This document shows, one piece after another, positions 15,825-25,407 of a stretch of 37,924 bases of DNA. Both the position numbers and the translations under genes were made by a program. Positions within the stretch are counted from its first letter, which is position 1, and the number at the start of each line of letters is the position of its first letter. The stretch comes from Bacteroidota bacterium (lineage in GTDB: Bacteria > Bacteroidota > Bacteroidia > Flavobacteriales > Weeksellaceae): the NCBI GenBank assembly GCA_023387375.1, contig JAEWIE010000033.1, positions 1 to 37,924 of the forward strand, given 5' to 3'. The notes below the pieces were generated by a model. It was not told the DNA's origin. It saw nothing but the letters and a program-made list of their open reading frames with translations, and searched no databases.

Positions 15825-16334
15825 TTAAATTTTTAAATTTCCTTCCACACCATCATCGCCTTCCGATTTATTTCCGGTAACCGCGGCTGTAAAAAAATGG
15901 AGCATCGTTACAAATTTTCCCGCTTTCGTGTCCCAATAATAAGTTTCATCGGGTGTTACACGGATGATGGAAACATTCGGATCCTCTTCTCCTTCCTCGA
16001 ACCAAACGTTTGCCAAAGCCGACCATTTATCTTCAATCGTGCTTTTATCTTTGTAGATAAATGCTTTTCCGTAAATGTGTAGATATTCGGCGCTGCCATT
16101 ATTCATAAAATACAATTGAACGCGGTTATCGTCCTTTATTTCGAAATTCTTATTGCTATCCGAACTACTAATGAACCACAAATTTCCTTCCTCATCACAT
16201 TCTTGAATCGTCATCGGCCGAGAGTTGTTGGGAAGATGCGTCAGTTCCGTACAGAACATACAGATTCTCGCACTTTCTGAAAGTTCTTTTAATTTTTCTA
16301 CTGCTTTTTTTTGGTTTAAATTTTCTGTTGACAT
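15825..16334 (-). CDS. pyridoxamine 5'-phosphate oxidase-like general stress protein
   Basis: A 169-residue split-barrel flavin-binding protein of the general stress protein 26 type. The pattern ARICMFCTE, RPMTIQECDEEGNLWFISS, YLHIYGKAFI and VSIIRVTPDETYYWDTKAG covers the whole fold (residues 20-150). The exact cofactor and substrate are unknown. It lies between the SpoIIAA-like pseudogene and dps on the same strand with short gaps (21 and 22 bases), so it is one operon with the SDR. Intact. Confidence 0.8.
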   Translation of the reverse strand: MSTENLNQKKAVEKLKELSESARICMFCTELTHLPNNSRPMTIQECDEEGNLWFISSSDSNKNFEIKDDNRVQLYFMNNGSAEYLHIYGKAFIYKDKSTIEDKWSALANVWFEEGEEDPNVSIIRVTPDETYYWDTKAGKFVTMLHFFTAAVTGNKSEGDDGVEGNLKI

Positions 16335-16355
16335 ATTAATTTGATTTAGTTAAAT

Positions 16356-16737
16356 TTACTCTAAAACTGTATTTCCATTAGCGCACCAAAATAGGGCATT
16401 CTGGAGATTTTTTATCGGAAAATATTTAAATTCTCCAGGCATCAAAACACTGAAAATAGCGGTGAAATCTTCTACCGATTCATTGTCGGTGATGATGGCG
16501 CAACGATTCCATTTGGTTAAATTTTTAATCCCAAAAAGCACATCTTCCACACAAGCTTTGAATGTGAAATCTTCAATTCCCGTGTTGAGATGTAGAAGAT
16601 AATTCAGTTCTTCAAATTGTTCTACTTTTTTTCTCAACCGTTGGAAAAACAACTTGCTCAAATTCGGCTTTGGTTACTTCTCCTGTCGCTGCAAAAGCGG
16701 CAACGTTGTCGGGTGCTTTTTCAATTTTAGCTATCAT
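16356..16737 (-). pseudogene. frameshifted SpoIIAA/STAS-like protein
   Basis: Translation from the ATG at 16737 gives MIAKIEKAPDNVAAFAATG and then EVTKAEFEQVVFPTVEKK. A run of seven A (plus strand T at about 16626-16632) then breaks the frame; the second part continues one base out of phase with KVEQFEELNYLLHLNTGIED to the stop at 16356. With six A the two halves join into a protein of about 126 residues of the SpoIIAA-like (DUF3478) family. The ATG overlaps the SDR stop by one base (TAATG). A homopolymer error in sequencing or a slippage mutation are both possible. Confidence 0.75.
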
Positions 16738-17735
16738 TATTTTCCCTTATTTTTAAGTTTTGAATTTAAAATCATATATCCTAATCCTAAACCAATTCCC
16801 GCTAATAGAGCATTTTTAACATTTTTTGAAGGTACAGAAATTGCGGTTTCTCCGTAAATCCTATGAGGTTCAGATGATGGCTCAAGAACATTTCCTGAAT
16901 CATCAGGAGCATTTTTCAGTTTCATTATCATCCGCATTCCAGCAGATGCTGTATTCACTATTGCAGAAGGAAAAACTGAATGTACGGTTTTCAATAGATA
17001 GGAAATCGCGTCAGGAAACATTCCTTTCCTTGGATTTTTTGCTAATTCAACCATTCTTGAAGCGGTATTTCTTGGATCAGCCGCAAAAGGTGCGACTTTA
17101 AAATCTAAACCAGAATATTTTGCTGAATGAGCATTTCCGGTTGACCTCTGAATTTGCGGATAAATATTAGAAATATGAACATCAGGAAAATCAGATATTT
17201 CTCCTTGTAAACATTCCATCAAACCACTGATCCCTCTTTTTGAAGCAGAATATGCGGCACTATATGGAGCAGGCATAAACGCGCCAATAGAAACGTTATT
17301 GATTAATATACCTTCGTTTTGTTGTTTAAAAATTGGAAGGACAAAATAAGAAGCGTACATATATCCAAAAAGGTTAGTTTTTATAACCTGCTCCTGAATT
17401 TCTAAAGGTATTTCTTCAAATTTTCCGCTTGCCATAACTCCCGCATTATTGACCCAAATATCAATTCTCCCTTTCCAATTTTGTGCTTCTTCAACAAGAT
17501 TTTTCACTTCTTCTTCAACAGACATATCTGTGGGAATTGCAATTGCATCTACCTCTAAAGCTTTACATAAATTTACGGTTTCTTCAAGCGCTTCTTTTCC
17601 TCTTGCAACAAGAATTAAATTACTTCCCTCTAAAGCAAAAGCTTCAGCCACAGCTCTTCCAACACCACTTGAAGCTCCTGTTATCACAACGGTTTTTCCG
17701 CTTAATTGTTTATCTTTTGTTATAATTTTTGACAT
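16737..17735 (-). CDS. short-chain dehydrogenase/reductase with C-terminal membrane segment
   Basis: A 332-residue classical SDR. The NAD(P) motif TGASSGVG is at 19-26, NNAG at 96-99, and the catalytic triad S149, Y162, K166 (YSASK) has normal spacing. A C-terminal extension (about 260-332) ends in a hydrophobic segment (ALLAGIGLGLGYMIL), which may anchor it in the membrane. The substrate is unknown. It is the first gene of the leftward stress cluster SDR, SpoIIAA-like, stress flavoprotein, Dps. The 153 bases to the divergent oxidoreductase pseudogene should hold both promoters. Confidence 0.85.
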   Translation of the reverse strand: MSKIITKDKQLSGKTVVITGASSGVGRAVAEAFALEGSNLILVARGKEALEETVNLCKALEVDAIAIPTDMSVEEEVKNLVEEAQNWKGRIDIWVNNAGVMASGKFEEIPLEIQEQVIKTNLFGYMYASYFVLPIFKQQNEGILINNVSIGAFMPAPYSAAYSASKRGISGLMECLQGEISDFPDVHISNIYPQIQRSTGNAHSAKYSGLDFKVAPFAADPRNTASRMVELAKNPRKGMFPDAISYLLKTVHSVFPSAIVNTASAGMRMIMKLKNAPDDSGNVLEPSSEPHRIYGETAISVPSKNVKNALLAGIGLGLGYMILNSKLKNKGK

Positions 17736-17888
17736 TATATTGAATTTATTTTTGCATCATTTTGTTTAATTTCAAAATTAGTTTTACAATAAAGAATTCC
17801 GATTACATCTTTTTTTTGTTTATTTATATTATTCTGAAAATTAATTTTTTGTTGAATTTTAATTAATAAATTCGATGAAATTTTTCCC

Positions 17889-19093
17889 ATGGATTTCACT
17901 TCAAACGAACCTTTTTGGTTCATTAAAAACGGACTTTTGCAATCTTTTCCATCCTTGAAAAGTGATGAAGAGTGCGATGTGCTCATTATTGGAGGCGGAA
18001 TTACCGGAAGTAGATTGCGCATCAATGTATTCACGATGGTTATAAAACGATTTTGGTTGATGAAAGAGAAATCGGCAATGGAAGTACTTCGGCGACAACT
18101 TCCATTTTACAATATGAAATTGATATTCAACTTCATGTACTTATAAAAATGATTGGCAAAAAATATGCAACGTTGGCATATCAATCATGTTCTAATGCGA
18201 TTGATCAACTTGAAAAAATTTCAAAAAAAATCATATCAAAAGCGGGTTTTCAAAGAAAAGAATCTTTGTATTTCGCCTCGAAAAAATCGCACCGCAAAGT
18301 TTTATTAAAAGAATTTGAAGAAAGAATTAAAGCCGGTTTTAAAGTAAAATGGCTCGAGCCAGAAGAAATTCAAAAAAAATATGATTTAGAAAAAACATTC
18401 GGTGGCATCCTTTCCAAACAAGGCGCAAGTATCGATTCGTTCCAATTTGTACACGAATTGTTATCGTTTAATATTAAAAAAGGTTTAAATGTTTTCGATA
18501 AAACGGAAATAAAAAAAGTAGAGAATTTTAAAGGTTTTAATAAAGTCAAAACCGACGAAAATTACATTATGAAAGCCAAAAAAATCATCTATTGCAACGG
18601 TTACGAAAGTGCAGAACTTATTAAAGAAAATTTTGTGAAACTGAATAGCACTTACGCAATCGTCAGTGAAATTGATGAAAAAAATTTGAACAAATTTCAA
18701 AAAACACTGTTCTGGAACACCGATGAACCTTACCTTTATATACGAACACCGGATGACCATCGTTTGTTAGTTGGCGGTGGAGACGTCGATTTTAAAGACG
18801 ATGAAAAACGTGATTCATTACTCTGCAAAAAACGTTACGAAATTGAAAAAACGTTGAAAAAATTCCTTCCTAATTATCAATTTTGCAGCGAATTCGTTTG
18901 GGCAGGAACTTTTGGAGAAACCAAAGACGGACTACCATACATCGGAACGCATCCGAAATTCTCTAACTAGTATTTTGTTTAGGGCTTCGGCGGAAACGGA
19001 ATTACATTTTCGGTTGCAGGAATGGAAATGGTTTCCTATTTTTTAAAAAGAAAAAAACATCAGCTCACTGATTTGTTTAAATTTAAACGTTAA
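17889..19093 (+). pseudogene. broken FAD-dependent amino-acid-oxidase-like gene
   Basis: It starts MDFTSNEPFWFIKNG and VLIIGGGITGS (the dinucleotide-binding GxGxxG). A frame change at about 18010 then makes the protein continue one phase over as IAHQCIHDGYKTILVDEREIG, so one base seems lost. The long second part runs to HPKFSN at 18967, where two in-frame stops (TAG at 18968 and another four codons on) interrupt the last motif, YFV-GFGGNGITFSVAGMEM. Reading through reaches a natural stop at 19091-19093, directly next to the exonuclease ATG. Three separate lesions argue against sequencing error. The intact protein would be a DAO-family oxidoreductase of about 400 residues. Confidence 0.85.
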
Positions 19094-20110
19094 ATGAGAA
19101 ATCCATCCTTCATTAAATTTACATCCAAAGGAATTTATTGTGTTCCGGGAAAATTCTATCTCGATCCTTGGAAACCGGTTGATTTAGCGGTAATTTCCCA
19201 TGGACACGGCGATCACGCAAGATGGGGAATGAAAAAATACTTGTGTCATCATTTTTCTAAATCGATTTTAAAACATCGGATTGGAGCGGACATCAATATT
19301 GTAAGTGTGGATTATGGAGAAATGTTGAATGTTAATGGCGTTAAATTATCCTTTCATCCTGCAGGACACATCATTGGTTCCGCACAAATTCGGATGGAAT
19401 GGAAAGGTTATGTTATTGTTTATTCAGGTGATTATAAAGTTCAAAATGATGGAATTTCCACGCCGTTTGAGTTGGTAAAATGCAACGAGTTCATCACCGA
19501 AAGCACATTTGGATTGCCCATTTACAATTGGCTTGAACCTCAAGAATATCCTGAGCAAATGAAATCGTGGGTTGAAAGTAATCGTGAAGACGGAAAAACC
19601 TCCGTTTTAATCGGATATTCACTCGGAAAAGCGCAACGCATTATGAAATCGGTTGAAGATTGTGGAAAAATTTTCGTGCATTCTTCCATTGCAAAACTCA
19701 ACGAAGCCATGGAAAGCCTCGGAATCCAACTTCCTGAATACGAGTTGGTTGATTTTTATGAAAATGCAAAAAAGACTCATGGAGAAATAGTGGTTGTTCC
19801 GCCCGCTTTGTTGGACAGCAATGTGATTAAAAAAATCCCGAATCGGGCGACCGCAATTTGTTCCGGTTGGATGCAGGTTCGCGGTTCTCGAAGATGGCGT
19901 TCTGCGGACGCCGGTTTTGCGATTTCCGATCACGCTGATTGGAATGGTTTGCTCGAAACCGTAAAAGCCACCGAAGCCGAAAAAGTTTGGGTAACACACG
20001 GACAAACCGAAGTTTTTTCAAGGTATTTAAACGAAATTGGCATCAACGCAGAACCTGTAAAAACCATTTTCGGCGACGAAGAAACTGAACTCGACGAAAA
20101 AACAGAATAA
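19094..20110 (+). CDS. ligase-associated MBL-fold exonuclease
   Basis: A 338-residue metallo-beta-lactamase nuclease of the ligase-associated DNA damage response type. The metal motif HGHGDH is at 36-41; PAGH, SGDYKV, SDHADW and VTHG supply the other ligands. The family processes DNA ends before ligation. The ATG directly abuts the stop of the preceding pseudogene, so it may once have been translationally coupled. It heads the set exonuclease, ligase, helicase, PdeM. Full length, no lesions. Confidence 0.88.
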   Translation: MRNPSFIKFTSKGIYCVPGKFYLDPWKPVDLAVISHGHGDHARWGMKKYLCHHFSKSILKHRIGADINIVSVDYGEMLNVNGVKLSFHPAGHIIGSAQIRMEWKGYVIVYSGDYKVQNDGISTPFELVKCNEFITESTFGLPIYNWLEPQEYPEQMKSWVESNREDGKTSVLIGYSLGKAQRIMKSVEDCGKIFVHSSIAKLNEAMESLGIQLPEYELVDFYENAKKTHGEIVVVPPALLDSNVIKKIPNRATAICSGWMQVRGSRRWRSADAGFAISDHADWNGLLETVKATEAEKVWVTHGQTEVFSRYLNEIGINAEPVKTIFGDEETELDEKTE

Positions 20111-20132
20111 TTAAAAATATATGAAACAATCT

Positions 20133-20210
20133 TGTCATTCTGAATGTAGCAAAGCGGAATGAAGAATCTTTTTTAAAGCTAATTAGATTCCTCACACGTC
20201 GGATTGACAA
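20133..20210. repeat. intergenic TGTCATTCTGA repeat, copy 1
   Basis: Begins TGTCATTCTGAATG, has GAAGAATCT in the middle, and the reverse complement AGATTC and GATTGACA further on. It forms an imperfect palindrome between exonuclease and ligase. This is a dispersed repeat type common between genes in Bacteroidetes (recall, not searched). Confidence 0.7.
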
Positions 20211-20232
20211 ATGATAAATAAATTAAATCAAA

Positions 20233-21813
20233 TTGAAAAACTTCGCCCAACTCATCAACAATTTGGAAACGACCAACAAGACCAATGCAAAAATCGATGC
20301 GATGGTTTCGTATTTGGAAACCGCGCCCGAATCGGATAAATTGTGGTTTTTGGCGTTGTTCACAGGAAAAAGACCGAAACGTCCGATTAATACGGCTTTG
20401 TTAAAAAAATGGGTTTTAGAAATCACAAAACTTCCAGAATGGCTCTTTTTAGAATCATATTCCTCAGTCGGCGATTTGGGGGAAACTTTATCTTTAATTC
20501 TTCCAAAACCCGAATTTGAAATCGATAAACCGCTTTCACTATGGATGAATGAATTGATTGAACTGCGTGAAAAATCTGATGAAGAAAAGAAAAAGTACGT
20601 TCTAGAAAGTTGGAAGGGGTTGGATTATACCGAACGTTTTATCTTTAATAAGCTGATTGGAGGAAGTTTCCGCATAGGCGTTTCCAAAAAGTTATTAATT
20701 AATGCTTTAGCTAAATTTTCAGGCGAAGAACCAAGCCAATTGATGCATTCGATCATGGGAAAATGGAATATGGAAGAAACCAATTTTCAAGATTTAATCG
20801 AAGGAAAAAACATCAATCCCGACAATTCCAAACCCTATCCGTTTTGTTTGGCGTATCCGTTGGAAAAGGAAATTGAAGATTTGGGAGACCGAATAGATTG
20901 GCAAGCGGAATACAAATGGGACGGGATTCGCGGCCAGTTAATTAAACGGAACGATGAGATTTTCATTTGGTCGAGAGGCGAAGAATTGGTCACTCCGCAA
21001 TTTCCTGAGATTAAAGAAACGCTCCAAAAATTTAAAGTAAATTTTGTTTTGGACGGCGAAATTCTCGCTTTTAAAGACAATGAAGTTCTCAATTTCAATG
21101 AATTACAGAAACGTTTGAACCGAAAAAACATCACCAAAAAAATGTTGGAAGAAATCCCAATTCAAGTTTTTGTGTACGATATTTTGGAATTGGAAAACGA
21201 AGATTTGCGTGAAAAGTCTTTGCACGAACGAAGAAATTTACTGGAAAATTTAATTCAGAATAATCCAACAGCTCGAATAAAAATTCCACCTATTATCAAA
21301 ACGGATACATGGGAAGAATTGTTTGAAATTCGGGAAAAATCCCGTGAAATCAATTCTGAAGGTTTGATGTTAAAAAGCAAAAAATCCCATTATCATTCCG
21401 GCCGAAAAAAAGGCGATTGGTGGAAATGGAAAGTGGATCCATTTACGATTGATGCGGTGTTAATTTATGCCCAAAAAGGAAGTGGAAGACGTAGTTCTTA
21501 TTACACCGAGTACACTTTTGCGGTAAAAGACGGTGAAAAATTAGTTACGATTGCAAAAGCGTATTCAGGTTTAACGGATAAAGAAATTATGGAAGTCAGC
21601 AAATTTGTCAACCGAAATGCCATCGAAAAATTTGGTCCCGTCCGAACCGTCAAAGCCGAATTAGTTTTTGAAATTGCATTTGAAGGAATTGGCTTCAGCA
21701 AGCGTCATAAAAGTGGCGTTGCACTGCGTTTTCCAAGAATTCTTCGTTGGCGAAAAGACAAAACCGTCGATGAAATTGATGATTTAGAGGAAGTGAAAAA
21801 GTTGATAAAGTAA
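20233..21813 (+). CDS. ATP-dependent DNA ligase (ligase-associated repair set)
   Basis: A 526-residue ligase. Motif I is KWDGIR with the AMP-accepting lysine at K228. LDGEI, DILELENEDLR, SEGLMLKSKKSHYHSG and WWKWKVDPFTIDAVL cover motifs III to V, followed by the OB-fold end (FPRILRWRKDK). The N-terminal helical DNA-binding domain (FAQLINNLETTNKTNAK) is present. The start is TTG at 20233, supported by that conserved N-terminus; no in-frame ATG lies upstream. Works with the neighbouring exonuclease, helicase and phosphoesterase in DNA end repair. Confidence 0.9.
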   Translation: MKNFAQLINNLETTNKTNAKIDAMVSYLETAPESDKLWFLALFTGKRPKRPINTALLKKWVLEITKLPEWLFLESYSSVGDLGETLSLILPKPEFEIDKPLSLWMNELIELREKSDEEKKKYVLESWKGLDYTERFIFNKLIGGSFRIGVSKKLLINALAKFSGEEPSQLMHSIMGKWNMEETNFQDLIEGKNINPDNSKPYPFCLAYPLEKEIEDLGDRIDWQAEYKWDGIRGQLIKRNDEIFIWSRGEELVTPQFPEIKETLQKFKVNFVLDGEILAFKDNEVLNFNELQKRLNRKNITKKMLEEIPIQVFVYDILELENEDLREKSLHERRNLLENLIQNNPTARIKIPPIIKTDTWEELFEIREKSREINSEGLMLKSKKSHYHSGRKKGDWWKWKVDPFTIDAVLIYAQKGSGRRSSYYTEYTFAVKDGEKLVTIAKAYSGLTDKEIMEVSKFVNRNAIEKFGPVRTVKAELVFEIAFEGIGFSKRHKSGVALRFPRILRWRKDKTVDEIDDLEEVKKLIK

Positions 21814-21820
21814 ATTAGAT

Positions 21821-22095
21821 TGTCATTCTGAGCAAAGTCAGAAGGTCTGCGAACGAAGTTCAGCTAAAGAATCAAAAAGAAATGATGAAAATGGGAGATT
21901 CTTCATTCCGCTGTGCTCCATTAAGAATGACAAATTACAAAAAAGATCATGTCATTCTGAGGAAAACGAAATGCAGGCGAAGAATCTTAAAAATGTAAAA
22001 TTAGAAGCAATAGTGAGTACACTCTATTTAGAATGACAAATAACAAAAAATAGACAATGTCATTCTGAGCGAAACAGAGTGAAGTCGAAGAATCT
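21821..22095. repeat. three tandem TGTCATTCTGA repeats
   Basis: The gap between ligase and helicase is filled by copies at 21821-21932, 21950-22038 and a half copy at 22059-22095. The first two run from TGTCATTCTGAG to a terminal GAATGACA, the first with an inner AAGAATC paired to GATTCTT, so each can fold as a hairpin. The half copy ends eight bases before the helicase ATG, so it forms part of that gene's leader. An in-frame GTG inside the repeat (22079) should not be taken as start. Confidence 0.75.
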
Positions 22096-22102
22096 CAAAA
22101 CA

Positions 22103-24565
22103 ATGAAAAATAATGATATCCAAAACACCAACGGCTTCAAAGTCATCCAAAATTGGATGAGCGATAAAGGCATTTCACCTTTTGGATTTCAGTTGGAAAC
22201 ATGGGAAAAATTTTCCAAAAACTACAGTGGAATGGTCATCGCCCCAACAGGTTTTGGAAAAACGTATTCTGTATTTTTGGCCGTCATTATTGATTTTTTG
22301 AACCAACATGAAAATTATAAAAGTGGTTTAAAATTATTGTGGATCACGCCACTTCGTGCATTAGCAAAAGACATTGCAAAAGCGATGAATGAAGCCATCG
22401 AAGAAATCGGTTTGGATTGGGAAGTTGCCGTAAGAAATGGTGATACAACTAAAGAAGAACGGGCAAAACAAACCAAAAAAATGCCCGATATTTTGGTCAT
22501 CACACCGGAAAGTTTACACCTTTTATTAGCGCAAAAAGAACATCAGAAATTTTTCAAAAATCTGCAATGTATTGCGGTTGACGAATGGCATGAATTGCTT
22601 GGAACGAAACGTGGCGTTTTGGTCGAATTAGCATTAACAAGGATTTTAAGATATCAGAAAAAACTAAAAATTTGGGGAATTACGGCAACCATTGGAAATT
22701 TGGAAGAAGCGATGGAAGTCCTCATTCCTTACAAAATTAAAAGAACAAAAGTTCTCGCAAAGGAAAAAAAGAAAATCGACATCATTCCTGTTTTTCCGGA
22801 TGAAGTGGCAATTCTTCCTTGGGCGGGACATCTCGGCTCGAAAATGGCCGACAAAGTCGTTCCCATTATTTTGGAAAGCAATACAACTTTGGTTTTCACC
22901 AACACACGAAGTCAGGCAGAAATGTGGTATCAATTGCTGCTTCAACAACATCCTGATTTTGCAGGACAAATTGCCATTCATCACTCTTCGATAGATAAAA
23001 ATTTGAGAATTTGGATCGAGGAAAATTTAAGTTCAGGATATTTAAAAGCCGTGATTTCTACAAGTTCCTTGGATTTGGGTGTGGATTTCAAACCGGTAGA
23101 CACGGTCATTCAGATCGGTTCCAGTAAAGGCGTTGCGCGGTTTTTACAACGAGCGGGGAGAAGCGGACATTCACCTTTTGAAACGTCTAAAATTTATTTC
23201 GTACCAACACATTCTTTGGAACTCATCGAAGTTGCCGCTTTGAAAGAAGCTGTGAAACAAAAGAAAATCGAACCTCGAGAACCGATGATTTTGTGTTACG
23301 ACGTTCTCACTCAATTTCTCGTGACTTTGGCGGTGGGAACGGGTTTTAAAGAACAGGAATTATTTAACCAAATTAAAAGAACGCATGCTTTTAAAGATTT
23401 ATCGAAAGAAGATTGGTTGTGGTTTTTGCGATTCATCACGACAGGAGGTTCGTTGAAATCGTATGACGAATTTCACAAAGTAGTGATGGAAAACGGTTTG
23501 TACAAAGTTGTTTCACGAAGAATTGCAACGCTTCACCGAATGAATATTGGCGCTATCGTAAGCGATGCCATGATGAAAGTGAAATTTGTTAGTGGCGGTT
23601 ATGTAGGAATGATTGAGGAGTATTTTATCTCCAAATTGAAGAAAGAAGACCGTTTTATTTTGGCGGGACGTGTTTTGGAAGTTTCGCATATTAAAGAAAT
23701 GACAGTTTATGTCCGCAACTCCAAAGGAAAAGCCATGATTCCAAGTTATTTGGGTGGGAGATTACCATTAACTTCGTACTTGTCTCAATTCTTAAGGGGA
23801 AAATTGTCGGAAAGTCTCAATCCAAAATTTTCCGAAAAAGAATTGAAGTTTTCACATCCACTTTTGATGAATCAAGAAGAACGGTCGCACATTCCGAAAG
23901 ATGATGAATTTTTGGTGGAATTAATTAAAACAAGAGATGGATTTCATTTATTCATGTATCCCTTTGAAGGTCGGTTGATTCATGAAGTAATGGCGGCTTT
24001 AATTGCTTTCCGAATTTCTAAAATTACACCGATTTCTTTCTCGATGGCGATGAATGATTACGGTTTTGAGTTATTGAGCAACCAAGAAATTCCCATTAAC
24101 GAAGATAATTTAAAAGAGATTTTATCCAAAGAACATCTCATTCAAGATGTGATGAGCAGCATTAATGCGACGGAAATGGCGAGAAGAAAATTTCGTGATA
24201 TTGCCGTGATTTCGGGAATGGTCATCCAAACCTATCCGGGTCAACGGAAAAATAACAAAAATTTGCAGGCGAGTTCCGGGTTGATTTTCAATGTTTTGGA
24301 AGATTATGATCCCGAAAATTTACTGTTGAAACAAGCGTATTTTGAAGTTTTCAATCAACAAATCGAAGAAGCGAGATTAATGTTAGCTTTTCAAAGAATT
24401 GAAAATTCAAAAATTATTTTAAAAGTTGCCAACTCTTTTACACCACTCAGTTTTCCAATAAAAGTGGACAGTTTACGCCAAAGTTTATCCAGCGAAGATC
24501 TCGCAACACGAGTCCGGAAAATGCAGGAAGAAGCGATGAAGAAAAAAGGGAAATCTAAACGATGA
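22103..24565 (+). CDS. ligase-associated Lhr-type DEXH helicase
   Basis: An 820-residue helicase from the ATG at 22103. The Walker A is APTGFGKT (47-54) and motif II is DEWHELLGTKRG, the form typical of Lhr-core enzymes. STSSLDLGVDFKPVD and FLQRAGRSGHSP carry motifs V and VI. The C-terminal half holds the winged helix and Lhr core. It would unwind damaged DNA ends for the exonuclease and ligase encoded upstream. The frame is intact over its whole length. It is preceded by the repeat array, so expression may depend on read-through from the ligase. Confidence 0.9.
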   Translation: MKNNDIQNTNGFKVIQNWMSDKGISPFGFQLETWEKFSKNYSGMVIAPTGFGKTYSVFLAVIIDFLNQHENYKSGLKLLWITPLRALAKDIAKAMNEAIEEIGLDWEVAVRNGDTTKEERAKQTKKMPDILVITPESLHLLLAQKEHQKFFKNLQCIAVDEWHELLGTKRGVLVELALTRILRYQKKLKIWGITATIGNLEEAMEVLIPYKIKRTKVLAKEKKKIDIIPVFPDEVAILPWAGHLGSKMADKVVPIILESNTTLVFTNTRSQAEMWYQLLLQQHPDFAGQIAIHHSSIDKNLRIWIEENLSSGYLKAVISTSSLDLGVDFKPVDTVIQIGSSKGVARFLQRAGRSGHSPFETSKIYFVPTHSLELIEVAALKEAVKQKKIEPREPMILCYDVLTQFLVTLAVGTGFKEQELFNQIKRTHAFKDLSKEDWLWFLRFITTGGSLKSYDEFHKVVMENGLYKVVSRRIATLHRMNIGAIVSDAMMKVKFVSGGYVGMIEEYFISKLKKEDRFILAGRVLEVSHIKEMTVYVRNSKGKAMIPSYLGGRLPLTSYLSQFLRGKLSESLNPKFSEKELKFSHPLLMNQEERSHIPKDDEFLVELIKTRDGFHLFMYPFEGRLIHEVMAALIAFRISKITPISFSMAMNDYGFELLSNQEIPINEDNLKEILSKEHLIQDVMSSINATEMARRKFRDIAVISGMVIQTYPGQRKNNKNLQASSGLIFNVLEDYDPENLLLKQAYFEVFNQQIEEARLMLAFQRIENSKIILKVANSFTPLSFPIKVDSLRQSLSSEDLATRVRKMQEEAMKKKGKSKR

Positions 24566-24578
24566 ATTTATTTGTGTG

Positions 24579-24654
24579 TGTCATTCTGAGCGTAACAAAG
24601 TGAAGTCGAAGAATCTAATAAATTCAAATAAGACGCTGCCTTGGTCAAAGTGAC
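24579..24654. repeat. TGTCATTCTGAGCG repeat after helicase
   Basis: Another copy of the same repeat, with TGTCATTCTGAGCG and GAAGTCGAAGAATCT ending at 24616; a looser complement (GTCAAAGTGACA) ends at 24654. Confidence 0.65.
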
Positions 24655-24736
24655 AATTTGAAACTTTTATTTAATTTAAAAGTGACTCTGAACAAATAAT
24701 CGTTTCGTCACGTCGTGTAAGATTTTGAAAAAATCT

Positions 24737-24787
24737 GTATCGAGAAGTTGTATCTCAATACATTTTTATACAAAAAGTTCTCGATAC
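24737..24787. repeat. hairpin repeat with TTCTCGATAC arms
   Basis: GTATCGAGAA (24737-24746) and TTCTCGATAC (24778-24787) are perfect 10-bp inverted arms around 31 bases. A different repeat family from the TGTCATTCTGA type. With it, the 288-base gap between helicase and the next gene holds only repeats and a probable terminator-like fold. Confidence 0.65.
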
Positions 24788-24853
24788 GCTGCACTTTGTT
24801 CCGTTACTCGCACTGACTAAATAATAGATATGATTTTCGTATTTTTGTAAAAG

Positions 24854-25390
24854 ATGCTTAAAATTGAAGAACTTGTCCACGCTTTTGTTTCCAAACGTTG
24901 CAATTTCGAAAAACAAATCGTCCTCACTAACTATTTCCACGCTCATTGGGAAGCGGATATTTTCGTGATAGACGAAAGTGGTTTTAGTCACGAAATTGAA
25001 ATAAAATTCAGCAAAATTGATTTTAAAAACGATTTCAAAAAGAAATACACCAACCAATTTACCGGAGAAAAATATTTGAAACACGACAAAATTTGTTGTG
25101 GCGATTACATTTGCAATCGGTTCAGCTTTTTATTACCGATGGGATTAATCAAACATTCCGACATTCCCGAACATTGCGGAATTATTGAATTTTACCACGA
25201 CGAAGATGATTTTCGGACAACTTTTGAAACCATTCGGGAACCGAGGAAAATCCATGAAGATGTTTATTGGAAATTGAACGACAAAGATTTGTTTCTCCGA
25301 AAAATGGCAATGAATTTAATGCAGAAAAAATTTCAAGTAAAAGCGAAAACGGAAGAATTGATTTTCCGAAATCCATTTGAAATAAAATAA
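24854..25390 (+). CDS. MmcB-like PD-(D/E)XK protein in the repair set
   Basis: A 178-residue protein with a nuclease-like core: D35 in HWEADIFVID and E49-I-K51 in HEIEIKF, the D-ExK arrangement of PD-(D/E)XK folds. It resembles the MmcB family, thought to act in DNA repair. Residues 75-110 contain several cysteines (CCGDYIC). It lies 18 bases before pdeM and in the same direction as exonuclease, ligase and helicase, so it may be an extra member of that system. Family assignment is tentative. Confidence 0.6.
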   Translation: MLKIEELVHAFVSKRCNFEKQIVLTNYFHAHWEADIFVIDESGFSHEIEIKFSKIDFKNDFKKKYTNQFTGEKYLKHDKICCGDYICNRFSFLLPMGLIKHSDIPEHCGIIEFYHDEDDFRTTFETIREPRKIHEDVYWKLNDKDLFLRKMAMNLMQKKFQVKAKTEELIFRNPFEIK

Positions 25391-25407
25391 AATTCCAAAA
25401 TATTGAA

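Noticed and set aside
22079..22102. GTG start for the helicase
   Set aside because: It lies inside the dispersed repeat; the ATG at 22103 begins the sequence that looks conserved.
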